In this document: positions 36,128-44,778 of the stretch, piece by piece
How the letters are laid out: every line of letters starts with the position of its first letter
Position numbering within the stretch: the stretch's first letter is position 1
Assembly: GCA_964607755.1 (NCBI GenBank)
Contig: CAZSMC010000018.1
Coordinates: 4,829 to 68,828 of the forward strand
Length of the DNA stretch: 64,000 bases
Direction: 5' to 3'
Source of the DNA: CAZSMC01 sp964607755
GTDB lineage: Bacteria > Zhuqueibacterota > Zhuqueibacteria > Residuimicrobiales > Krinioviventaceae
The notes under the pieces: generated by a model
Told to the model about the DNA's origin: nothing
The model's input: the letters and a program-made list of their open reading frames with translations, nothing else
The model's database searches: none
Translations under genes and position numbers: made by a program

Positions 36128-36332
36128 TAAAAGCTCACTGATGGGAGAAAATCTTTGCAACATTACAAAAATGGGCTAAAGCCCGTTATGTTGAGAGGTC
36201 ATCTTTAAACCCCGAGCTAAAGCTCGGGGCAATATTATAGCCCCGACTTTCAAGTCGGGGCTATTATTGAGATTCTTTAATAGGCACTTTAGTGCCAAAT
36301 TTTGAAACTTCCACCCAAGACTGAGCTTTTCC
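36128..36332. mobile_element. MITE-like element R1 copy 1, four hairpins
   Basis: About 205 bases with imperfect terminal inverted repeats (TAAAAGCTCACTGATGGGAG at the left; reverse complement of the right end GGAAAAGCTCAGTCTTGGGTG). Inside are four perfect hairpins: GGGCTAAAGCCC, CCCCGAGCTAAAGCTCGGGG, AGCCCCGACTT/AAGTCGGGGCT and GGCACTTTAGTGCC. Copy 2 at 52229-52434 is about 90% identical by eye and has an 8-base direct repeat at its borders. Here the flanks GGGAAAAGG and GGCAAAAGT may be a decayed duplication. It lies about 100 bases before a secreted glycosidase gene. Confidence 0.75.
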
Positions 36333-36434
36333 GGCAAAAGTAACCTTTTCCACCAGTCTTTAAATAATAGGAATCAAATTATCTTTTGGCTCGATTTTTG
36401 TAAAAAACTAAGAGAATAAAAAAATGTGGTGACC

Positions 36435-38576
36435 ATGGCTTTAAATAAAATTCTGCTCACTCTTCTTTTTACAAATATCGCAATAGGCCAGAATGTTATC
36501 GAACAGTATCAGGTCCACGAGCTTCAGTTCACTGGCCAGTCATATAACAATCCCTATCAATCGGTGCGTTTTTACGCCCATTTTGACGGGCCCGGCGAAG
36601 CGTCTTTTGATATCGAAGGATTCTGGAACGGAGATTCGACCTGGAATATTCGCGTAGCACTGACTGAGGTTGGCACGTGGACGTACCAGACCACATCCAA
36701 CGATTCACTTTTAGATAACCAGACCGGTACGATCGAGTGTGTTGCCTCGGACCGGCGTGGATTTCTGACGACCTCCGGGCAACACTTTTATTATCAGGAC
36801 GGAACGCCTGTATTTCGAATGGGAGATACCTGCTGGCGAGGTTTTCGCTCCAAAAACGCAGATTACGACAGCTTGTTTGTGCCTTACATCGATGCCCGGG
36901 CTGCACAAGGTTTCAACTATCTTATGAGTGTGGTTCATACTGTTGGTGATTCATCCATTAATGAGGGCGGCAATTTGTGGCCCCGTGGCAATCTCGATTA
37001 TCCGAATCCAAATTATTTCGAATGGATCGACAAGCGCGTGGAATATGCCAATTCCAAAGGTATTACAGTTGGAATGCTTTTCGTCTGGGCGCAAACTTTC
37101 GAGGATTTTACCCGGGACCAGTTCAGCCGGTTTCGGCGGTACATTGTCGGCCGGTATGCCGCCTATGATGTGGTATGGATTATTTCCGGCGAGTATACAG
37201 AACGATGTTGGCCCGAAGATTATCATTACCACGCCGATATCATTAAACACGGCAGCGACTATGATGCAGGTGATCCGTATGACCATCCGATTTCTATCCA
37301 TCCCAGCGGCAATGAAACCAATACGCAGGATTATGATCTGTTTCATACCTGGCTGGGATTTGTCATGCAGCAATATTATGGTTCACCGTCTTTATTGCAT
37401 TCTGTGGTAACCTCTGACCGCGCTTATGGCTTGCCGGTGGCAACGGATGAATTCGGCTATGAAGGCCCGACAGACCCGGGCGATCCCGCCTATTATTCCA
37501 GCAATCAAACTCCGGATGAAATCCGCAAAGATGCCTGGACTATTGCCATGTCCGGAGGTTATTTTACTTATGGCAACATTTACACCTACACCGGCAAGGA
37601 ACGAATTATTGACTTGAGTAAGTTACAGACTCCCGGGGCACAATACATGGGAGAATTGAAAACGTATTTGACTGAAAAAGTGCCTTATTTCGAATTATCG
37701 CCGATGAATAGTTGTGTGCTTAGTGGAGAAGGATATTGCATGGCCAAAGCAGATTCCTTGTACCTGGTATATATGCCCGGCAGCGGTGATGTGGAAATCA
37801 ATTTGCAGTCGACGGAACCCCTGTTTCAAGCCACATGGTACCGGCCGTCAACGCAGGATTCGCTGTCCGGCGGATTTGTTCAGGGCGCGCAGAGTACAGT
37901 TTGTTCCAATCCCTTTTCTGATGATGCGTTGCTCATTCTCGATAAATATCACGATCCGGTTGCGCAGATAAGAGTCTTTTTAGAAGGCGCCTACGACTCT
38001 ACAGGGCAATGCATGAGCACACACCTGGCGGATTCTAGCTTGATTCCCGGTCAAGCGCCCTATCCTGAAGATACGTGTTCCGTAACAAGCGTTAGCGATA
38101 GTACAACGGACTGGATTTTACTGGAACTTTATGAAACTCTTGACGGCCCTGCTGGTTACTCTAAAAGCGTGCTCCTCCGCCGCGATGGCTATCTGGTGTC
38201 GAATAATGGTCAGACACCTTACATCGGATTCCCGGACAGTCTGAACGGCTCCTATTACCTGTCTATTCATCACCGGAATCACTATTCCGTGAAAAGCGCA
38301 TCAACCATTTCACTTGCACCTGATAATATTGCCAGTTATGATTTCACCGACAGCGAGTCCAAATATTCAACATCACAATATGCGAAAGAGGTCGATTCGA
38401 ACGTGTGGGCGATACGATGCGGTGATCTGGATAAAAACGGCGCTGTTGAAGAGGCAGATATCTCGATGTGGCGTCAGTCGGCAGAGAACGGGGATTCTGG
38501 ATACGTGAATGCAGATGTTAATCTGGACAGTCACACCACGACGGAAGATTATACATTGATGCGCAACAATCAATGA
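36435..38576 (+). CDS. Secreted DUF5060/DUF4038 glycosidase-like protein with dockerin-like C-terminus
   Basis: The protein is 713 residues with a signal peptide (MALNKILLTLLFTNIAIGQ). About 20-110 is a DUF5060-type beta domain (VRFYAHFDGPGEASFDIEGFWNG). About 115-440 is a DUF4038 (apiosidase-like, GH140) TIM barrel with FRMGDTCWRG, VVWIISGEYTE and a late YGNIYTYTG. About 515-650 is a beta domain shared with the gene at 52648 (TTDWILLELYETLDG...LLRRDGYLV...YYLSIHHRNH). The last ~50 residues hold two EF-hand-like loops (GDLDKNGAVEEADI, ADVNLDSHTTTEDY), as in dockerins. Substrate unknown. No good Shine-Dalgarno is present at ATG 36435. Confidence 0.82.
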   Translation: MALNKILLTLLFTNIAIGQNVIEQYQVHELQFTGQSYNNPYQSVRFYAHFDGPGEASFDIEGFWNGDSTWNIRVALTEVGTWTYQTTSNDSLLDNQTGTIECVASDRRGFLTTSGQHFYYQDGTPVFRMGDTCWRGFRSKNADYDSLFVPYIDARAAQGFNYLMSVVHTVGDSSINEGGNLWPRGNLDYPNPNYFEWIDKRVEYANSKGITVGMLFVWAQTFEDFTRDQFSRFRRYIVGRYAAYDVVWIISGEYTERCWPEDYHYHADIIKHGSDYDAGDPYDHPISIHPSGNETNTQDYDLFHTWLGFVMQQYYGSPSLLHSVVTSDRAYGLPVATDEFGYEGPTDPGDPAYYSSNQTPDEIRKDAWTIAMSGGYFTYGNIYTYTGKERIIDLSKLQTPGAQYMGELKTYLTEKVPYFELSPMNSCVLSGEGYCMAKADSLYLVYMPGSGDVEINLQSTEPLFQATWYRPSTQDSLSGGFVQGAQSTVCSNPFSDDALLILDKYHDPVAQIRVFLEGAYDSTGQCMSTHLADSSLIPGQAPYPEDTCSVTSVSDSTTDWILLELYETLDGPAGYSKSVLLRRDGYLVSNNGQTPYIGFPDSLNGSYYLSIHHRNHYSVKSASTISLAPDNIASYDFTDSESKYSTSQYAKEVDSNVWAIRCGDLDKNGAVEEADISMWRQSAENGDSGYVNADVNLDSHTTTEDYTLMRNNQ

Positions 38577-39472
38577 ATTTTGAATTTCTGTGCGTTCCGA
38601 AACTCTCCCTTGTTATAAAGATAACCTTCTGCCGTGTAAAGAATCAGTGCGATCCAGATGAAACAGAATCCGATAAAACGATTGATCGTGAACGGTTCAT
38701 GGTAAACCGCCACGCCGAGGAAAAATTGGAGAGTTGGCGCGATGTATTGTAAAAATCCAAGCAGCGATAGTTTTATTTGCCGGGCTGCAGAGGCAAACAG
38801 AATCAGCGGCAGGGCAGTCGCTACGCCCGCTCCGATTAATAACAATACGGTCGTATAATTGCTGTTCAAAACCGCTGTCGAGCCCTGATGTCCGATGACG
38901 AACAAGAGTCCGACTGCCGGCACACTCAATATTGCCGTTTCTACTCCCAGTCCTTCCAACGACTCCAGAGCCATTGTTTTGCGAAACAGTCCATAGGTAC
39001 CAAAAGTTAATGTGAGCGTAAGAGCAATCCACGGAAAAGAGCCGTAACGAAAGGTAAGGTAGAGTACGCCCAGAGCAGCAATGCTGATGGCAAGCCACTG
39101 CACCCGGCGCAAGCGCTCGTGTAAAACAATCACTCCCAGAAACACATTGAACAGCGGATTGATAAAGTATCCCAAACTGGCTTCCACAATAAATCCGGAT
39201 GTGACGGCATAAATATACGTGAGCCAGTTCATGGCAAGAATAGCGGCTGTGACAAAAGAAATGATCAATTTTTTAGGATTGTGGCGCACCCGGTCAAATC
39301 CGCGCCACTGCCCCCGCACTGCCAGTAATAATACAACAAACAGAAATGACCAGACAATGCGGTGTGTCAAAATTTCAAATGCAGAGACATGATCTAAAAG
39401 TTTCCAGTAAACCGGCAAAATGCCCCATAAGAAATAGGCGGCTATACCGTATAATGTGCCTTTGTTTTGCAT
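38570..39472 (-). CDS. rarD: RarD/EamA-family transporter
   Basis: The 300-residue integral membrane protein has about ten hydrophobic helices in two EamA halves. The start NKGTLYGIAAYFLWGILPVYWKLL and the HRIVWSFLFV segment are typical of RarD (chloramphenicol-sensitive protein group). Substrate unknown in the family. Its 3' end overlaps the convergent glycosidase gene by 7 bases. Confidence 0.9.
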   Translation of the reverse strand: MQNKGTLYGIAAYFLWGILPVYWKLLDHVSAFEILTHRIVWSFLFVVLLLAVRGQWRGFDRVRHNPKKLIISFVTAAILAMNWLTYIYAVTSGFIVEASLGYFINPLFNVFLGVIVLHERLRRVQWLAISIAALGVLYLTFRYGSFPWIALTLTLTFGTYGLFRKTMALESLEGLGVETAILSVPAVGLLFVIGHQGSTAVLNSNYTTVLLLIGAGVATALPLILFASAARQIKLSLLGFLQYIAPTLQFFLGVAVYHEPFTINRFIGFCFIWIALILYTAEGYLYNKGEFRNAQKFKIH

Positions 39473-39851
39473 TTTTTCACTAATTATAAAAGGTTGCTAA
39501 AACCGAAAAAACACAATTTCAATTAGAATAAACATAAAGTTAAATGTCCAATATTCACAAATAACAAAGTTGAAAGATGATTTCTCTCTTGCGTTGGTAA
39601 AATATGTTACATAATAATAAATTTACAACATTAACAATTCTATTTAATTCGTTAAAGAAAAGGATAAAAGATATTACGCTATAGTGCTCAAAATCCCATC
39701 CGAAAAGGATATCGATTTGACATCTGCGCGCAACACTATCACCAGCGGCCAATGCCGCAATCAGTGTAGAAAGATTTTGAGGAGTTTTGCAACGTGACTT
39801 TTTGGTAAGGATACCGCGTCAAAGAGTGTTCGCCTGTGTTTTCTGTTAGCT
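39473..39851. other. Gene-free stretch between the aldo/keto reductase and rarD genes
   Basis: The left-hand ~110 bases (39740-39851, next to the reductase stop) have ordinary composition; the rest is AT-rich and could carry the rarD promoter. An open frame of 65 codons on the minus strand (39555-39752) has no Shine-Dalgarno and no recognisable motif. I see no RNA gene or repeat. Confidence 0.4.
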
Positions 39852-40760
39852 TTATCCGGCCAACGCCTCGTTTATATTATGAATGGCTTCATCAATTTCG
39901 GTAGTGCTCTTGAATCCGATAACGACTCCATCCAAAAATCCGGGCTGCAAGGCAAAACGGATGGATTTTTTGCGATCATCAAGTTTGGTAAAGTCGCCTT
40001 CGCCGATGATTTTCATGCCAACAATGCCGTGGCCATTTTCACGCATCCGGCCCATCAAATCGACGACTTTTTGCACATGTTGGGACTTGCTATCATCAAA
40101 ATAGGTTCCTTTTTCCGTGTCAATCTTTACACCTTGCGGATTGACGCGAACCAGATTGACATCCACCCATTTCAAGGCGGTTGCTTTTCGCAGGGCTGGC
40201 AGCGAATGACAGGACACGCCATGAGAGCGGATAACCTGCTTGTGTTTAGCTTCTTCAAAAGCGTCCATCAGGCGTTTGTGGGTTTCATCCCAATCCTTGT
40301 GAATTTTGCAATGGAGCAACACACTGTCAATATAATCGACACCAAGTTCTTTTCGAAAACGGTCCAGTTCTTTGAGCGGATCCTGTGGCCGGCCGCCCAT
40401 TTTGGTGGTGATAAATAATTTTTCCCTTGGCAATCCTTTAATAGCCTGACGAATCCAGGTATGGGTCTGGTAGCCGTCTGCGGTGTCGATGTGAGTAATG
40501 CCGTGGTCGTAGGCATAGCGAATGAGCCGGTCGAATCCATCGTGACCGAGTGCGCGCTGAACCCGGCCGCTTGAAGTGCCGGTGCCAATGCCCAAGCGGC
40601 TCACACTCAATCCGGTTTTGCCCAACGCCACCTGGTCCGAAGCGGTCAGTTTCTGTTCAGGAACCGCGCCTTTTACACCTTGTGTGATTGCAAGGCTGAC
40701 GCCAGCGAGTCCGGCCGTTGCTTTGAGAAAACTTCTGCGGGATATATCTTGTTTTTTCAT
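39852..40760 (-). CDS. Tat-exported aldo/keto reductase
   Basis: The 302-residue protein starts with a twin-arginine signal (SRRSFLKATAGLAGVSLAI). The AKR barrel follows with the catalytic tetrad in place: Asp in HIDTADGY, Tyr of GY, Lys in FITTKMGG and His in VLLHCKIH. Export with a pre-folded NADP cofactor by Tat is known for such members in planctomycetes and Bacteroidetes; the substrate is unknown. GGAGG lies 7 bases before the start. Confidence 0.9.
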   Translation of the reverse strand: MKKQDISRRSFLKATAGLAGVSLAITQGVKGAVPEQKLTASDQVALGKTGLSVSRLGIGTGTSSGRVQRALGHDGFDRLIRYAYDHGITHIDTADGYQTHTWIRQAIKGLPREKLFITTKMGGRPQDPLKELDRFRKELGVDYIDSVLLHCKIHKDWDETHKRLMDAFEEAKHKQVIRSHGVSCHSLPALRKATALKWVDVNLVRVNPQGVKIDTEKGTYFDDSKSQHVQKVVDLMGRMRENGHGIVGMKIIGEGDFTKLDDRKKSIRFALQPGFLDGVVIGFKSTTEIDEAIHNINEALAG

Positions 40761-40820
40761 TTTTTACCTCCTGTGATAAATTGCAATGAAAATCATCCTT
40801 GTCATTTTTCGCTTGTAAGG

Positions 40821-42092
40821 TTAATAATAACGTCGGCGTCTGCTGCCAAATCGGGGATTGACAATATTGCTGTAAATCGAACCAAAGGTATATCTGAAAC
40901 CTAAAGATACAAAATAATCATAGTCTGTCGCAATCTCTTTTTGACGGAGCAGAATTTCCTGTTCTGTGGCTTCTTCTATCGGCAAAGATAATTGATCCCG
41001 AATCATGGATATATTGCCAAATATATCCAGTGAAAACCCTTCAAAAAGCTGGAGGTTTATATTACAAAATAATTCGACTCTATTCTTCGAAAAATCATGA
41101 AAATAATGCGATCCCTCCAGGGTGGACTCCAACGATCCCCACGGTTCTTTGAGTTCGAACGTAGCAGACAGGCTTTCATAAAACAATTTTTGCTTCATCT
41201 TTCCATAAATCGTCTCATCGACATAATTTACTTCTCTGTACAATGTTCTGTAAAGGATGCGAAATTCCCGCCGGGTGTATTCGGAATAAGGAAAAATATT
41301 ATATTCCATCGCTGGACCAACCTCACCTGCCAGGTCGATGTTTGAATAGGTAGAAGAATTCAGGTTGGCATAACCACCTGCTGACCAGTGGTCAGAAAGA
41401 CTTTTGACATACATGCCGCGAAAATTGCGGGAACGCCGGATACCGGTCAGCGTTTCGTCCTCAAATTCAAAATGTTCCTCCCGGTAAGAATTTCTCAAGC
41501 TCAAAGCGATTTTCGATTCCGGTGTTACCCGGTCAATCGAAAATGAAGCATCCAGTCTGTATTCGCTTCTGGACTCTTCGCCGTCCAGGTCCCAATCAAA
41601 ATCAACATTAAAGACCCAGAAATCCCACTTGTCTGTGACAATGTCTTCATCTCCCCGGGTATAATTGATATCGATGTATTCTGCAAGCGGGGTTTTGTGG
41701 ACGTAACGCATCAAACCTAGTTTTAAGACCCGGACAATGCCCCGGCGCCTCTCTTCTTCAGATGCAAACTGGGTTGCCACATATTTAAGGGTATCATCAA
41801 CAGACTCGAAATTTTGCTGACCGATCAAGTGAATGGTATATTCGCGGCCGCCGGCGCCGGTTTGCTGCCGCGACATCATGACATAAATCTGAGCCTGTTT
41901 TCTGTCGCGCACGTAATTTACAAATTGTATTTCTGATTTGATAAATTCTTCATATCGGCGCGATACATCAAGAAATACCTTGACCGCTTGTTCTTTAAGA
42001 TTATTTTTTTGAGCGTTCGCTTCCTGACCAAAAATAATATCAGTCATCCCCATCGTGAAAATTAGAAAAGGCCTTTTCAAATTTAACAACAT
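40821..42092 (-). CDS. Predicted outer-membrane beta-barrel protein, unknown function
   Basis: The protein is 423 residues with an N-terminal hydrophobic segment (LLNLKRPFLIFTMGMTDIIFGQ) that can serve as a signal. A helical/soluble part spans about 30-160 (AVKVFLDVSRRYEEFIKSE) with strands QAQIYVMMSRQQTGAGGREYTI. From about 170 on, alternating aromatic strands (WDFWVFNVDFDWDLDG, EYRLDASFSI, SKIALSLRNSY) suggest a barrel. It ends in VNPRFGSRRRRYY, a basic end that differs from the usual terminal aromatic of BAM substrates. GGAGG is 10 bases upstream of ATG. No family recognised. Confidence 0.65.
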   Translation of the reverse strand: MLLNLKRPFLIFTMGMTDIIFGQEANAQKNNLKEQAVKVFLDVSRRYEEFIKSEIQFVNYVRDRKQAQIYVMMSRQQTGAGGREYTIHLIGQQNFESVDDTLKYVATQFASEEERRRGIVRVLKLGLMRYVHKTPLAEYIDINYTRGDEDIVTDKWDFWVFNVDFDWDLDGEESRSEYRLDASFSIDRVTPESKIALSLRNSYREEHFEFEDETLTGIRRSRNFRGMYVKSLSDHWSAGGYANLNSSTYSNIDLAGEVGPAMEYNIFPYSEYTRREFRILYRTLYREVNYVDETIYGKMKQKLFYESLSATFELKEPWGSLESTLEGSHYFHDFSKNRVELFCNINLQLFEGFSLDIFGNISMIRDQLSLPIEEATEQEILLRQKEIATDYDYFVSLGFRYTFGSIYSNIVNPRFGSRRRRYY

Positions 42093-42198
42093 ACAATCAA
42101 TACCTCCAATGGATACATTTTCCAGTTGAACTTTTTCCAGTTTCCGATTTTGGCTTTCAGACGTTTAAGACTTTAAATTGTTCAATAAAAACTCCCCT

Positions 42199-44622
42199 CT
42201 ATCTGTCACCTGCCCTGATATGCCAGCTCACTTTGCCGCGCAACGGATCATCAACCAGTTCAAAACCTTTGTCCGTTTTTTGAAGCAGCACCTCGTGCAG
42301 CTTTTGGGTGGACGGCAGGCACACCAGCCCTTTGGCTTGATCAGATGTAGCAGAGTAAACCTTTAAATCCAAAGTTGACCAGTCCATTTGCGAGGTAGAT
42401 TGCGCCAGTTTGATATGCGGCAGAACCGATCCTTCGCGAACCAGCACCACAGCAGGGATATCACCAGCACGAATGTGATGCCAGCCGTCTTGATACAATT
42501 TTCCGGTCTGATAGTCGATCCATTGGCCGGGGGGCAGGTAAACGTCGCGGGAAGTGGCATTTTGGAATAGCGGTGCTACCAGCATATCCGAGCCAAAAAG
42601 ATATTGATCATCGACCAGCCAGGAACCGGGATCATTTGGAAATTCTACAAATAAAGCCCGAAGCATGGGCAAACCGTGTTCCGAGCAGTGTTTGGCCTGA
42701 GCATAAATGTACGGCATGAGTCTGTATCTCATTTCATCTGCTTTGCGAAAGGCTTTTAAAAACTCCTCGTCATATTCCCAGGGTTCAGTTGGCGGGGCTC
42801 CGTGACTGCGGGTGTGCGAGGTTAGCATACCAAATGCCGTCCAGCGGCGATACAGGTTTTCCGGAGCCTTTTGAACGAACCCGCCAAGATCATGTGCCCA
42901 GAATGAAAATCCTGACAGGCCAATTGACAGTCCTGCCCGGAGGGTCGCGGCCATAGCCGAGTTGGTGTTAGCCGGGTCGCCGCCCCAATGAACCGGATAG
43001 CGCTGGCTGCCAGCCCAGGTGCTGCGCGCCCAGATTATGGTATCGCCGGTGATTTTTTGGGTGATCTCTGCAACCACCTTGTTGTATCTCAGCGGATACA
43101 AATTATGCTCGTAAAAACCGCTGCGCCCGGATGCATAAATACCGTTCACCGGCGCCGCTTCGCCAAAATCCACCTTGATGACACTCACGCCCTTTGAGAG
43201 CAAACCCGCAATCTTGTTCTGGTACCATGTGACAGCCTGTGGATTCGAAAAATCGAGCACCGCATCTTCATAGGGCAGGTTGCCTTTTCGATCCCGCACA
43301 TACAAACCCTTTTCGATAATGTCCGGAAACAGGTCATTTTGGGGCACAAAATACGGTAACTGCCACAAACACGTGCGGAATCCCTGTTCTTTCAAATCTG
43401 CAATCATTTGTTCAGGATCATCAAAACGGGATTCGGAAAATTGATAATCGCAGCGCCAATCAGTTTCGAACCAGCCAGTGTCCAGATGAATCACATCGCT
43501 GGGGATTTTGTGCTGCCTGAGCTTTTGCGCCACATCGCGAACTTGTTTTTCTGAAAAATAAGTGATCCGGCTCATCCAGAATCCAAAAGACCACAGCGGC
43601 GGCATGGCTGCTTTGCCGGTGAGATCGGTGTATTCGTCCAGAATGGTTTTTGGTTCACCTAAAAAAACAAACAAATCCAGTTCGTCATCGCCAATCATCA
43701 TGGTGTTGACGCCGCTAAAATATTTGCCAAAATCGCAGGTGATTGGCGACGAGGTGTGCATGAACATGCCATAACCGCGACTGCTCATGAAAAAAGGAAC
43801 CGGCTTGTACATGGTCTCGTTTTGGGTACCGTTGGCATCATCGGTGAACAGCACCACTTTTTGCCCGCGTTTGTTAAAAGCGGTAAACGATTCGCCGCAG
43901 CCGAATATTTTCTCATCCGGAGAAAGCGAAAACACCGCTGCCATGCTGGTCGAATAATCGGATGCCCGGCGGACAAAAGAGAATGGCAAAACAGGAGTGA
44001 ACGTTGTCCGGTTATCTGAGATGTGGTTGGTTTTGGTGAGCAGTTTGCCTTCATCATCGCGGAACTCAACGTGCCAGGGGTATTCGGTGATAGTCACAGA
44101 GCCGTGTGCACTGGTATATCGATGGCCGCTGTCAATTTTTTCATACCTCCAGGCATCCCTGTTCTGACTCACAGTGCCATCAACTAACATGAGGGATTTT
44201 TTTTCTGACGGAATCTGGAATCGTGATTCGGTGCGAATCCGCACAGTCCGGGGTGAAATTAATTCAACGGAAAAATGCATAGCTGGTGAAGCCGCGTACT
44301 CTTGCGCCGGGAACTCATTCTGCTGCACTGGCTGGAGGCCGCCCAGCATATTGTTGAACGCCTGCCGGGTTACATACTCGTAGCGCCGGTAAACAAGCTT
44401 GCCTGCGCCTGTTTGCGGGTTAAAAGCGGCGAGGCTGTCAGCCAGATAATACGTGTTGGCAAAATTTCGGAAATCATTACTGATGTCGATGGGCTCATTG
44501 AGCAGGGCTTGTCTTTCATCGGGCGAATGAAAGGGAATCTGCGCCCGGGTTTCTATGCCTGCTGCAAGAAAAGTCAGACAAAATATAAACCCAACGATAT
44601 AAATTTGATAGTAACGACTCAT
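42199..44622 (-). CDS. Secreted GH31 alpha-glucosidase/alpha-xylosidase
   Basis: The 807-residue protein has a signal peptide (MSRYYQIYIVGFIFCLTFLAAGIETRAQ). The N-terminal beta-sandwich (GH31 N-domain) spans about 120-310. The catalytic barrel carries the nucleophile Asp in VIKVDFGEAAP and the acid Asp in VHWGGDPANT, with WARSTWAGSQRYP before it. This form of the nucleophile motif (KxDFGE) is that of YicI-like alpha-xylosidases rather than classical maltases. GGAGGAG precedes ATG by 3 bases. The neighbouring secreted enzymes suggest external polysaccharide breakdown. Confidence 0.92.
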   Translation of the reverse strand: MSRYYQIYIVGFIFCLTFLAAGIETRAQIPFHSPDERQALLNEPIDISNDFRNFANTYYLADSLAAFNPQTGAGKLVYRRYEYVTRQAFNNMLGGLQPVQQNEFPAQEYAASPAMHFSVELISPRTVRIRTESRFQIPSEKKSLMLVDGTVSQNRDAWRYEKIDSGHRYTSAHGSVTITEYPWHVEFRDDEGKLLTKTNHISDNRTTFTPVLPFSFVRRASDYSTSMAAVFSLSPDEKIFGCGESFTAFNKRGQKVVLFTDDANGTQNETMYKPVPFFMSSRGYGMFMHTSSPITCDFGKYFSGVNTMMIGDDELDLFVFLGEPKTILDEYTDLTGKAAMPPLWSFGFWMSRITYFSEKQVRDVAQKLRQHKIPSDVIHLDTGWFETDWRCDYQFSESRFDDPEQMIADLKEQGFRTCLWQLPYFVPQNDLFPDIIEKGLYVRDRKGNLPYEDAVLDFSNPQAVTWYQNKIAGLLSKGVSVIKVDFGEAAPVNGIYASGRSGFYEHNLYPLRYNKVVAEITQKITGDTIIWARSTWAGSQRYPVHWGGDPANTNSAMAATLRAGLSIGLSGFSFWAHDLGGFVQKAPENLYRRWTAFGMLTSHTRSHGAPPTEPWEYDEEFLKAFRKADEMRYRLMPYIYAQAKHCSEHGLPMLRALFVEFPNDPGSWLVDDQYLFGSDMLVAPLFQNATSRDVYLPPGQWIDYQTGKLYQDGWHHIRAGDIPAVVLVREGSVLPHIKLAQSTSQMDWSTLDLKVYSATSDQAKGLVCLPSTQKLHEVLLQKTDKGFELVDDPLRGKVSWHIRAGDR

Positions 44623-44684
44623 GATCTCCTCCTTTTCACAAAAATGTTTAGATTGTGACAGAATTAAGGATTAAATATTTTACC

Positions 44685-44713
44685 TTGTTTCTTTCGGATT
44701 CAAATATTATAAT
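44685..44713 (+). promoter_or_regulatory. Sigma70-type promoter upstream of the EEP hydrolase gene
   Basis: TTGTTT (44685-44690), 17 bases, TATAAT (44708-44713), about 65 bases ahead of the start codon at 44779, in the divergent region shared with the GH31 gene. Confidence 0.55.
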
Positions 44714-44778
44714 TAAAGCATTAAAACACTAAAGAACAATATTTTTATCCACCTTTAACGAGATCATTATTGCGCATC

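Noticed and set aside
39555..39752. 65-codon minus-strand frame in the rarD/aldo-keto reductase gap
   Set aside because: No ribosome-binding site or similarity that I recognise; cannot exclude a decayed gene.
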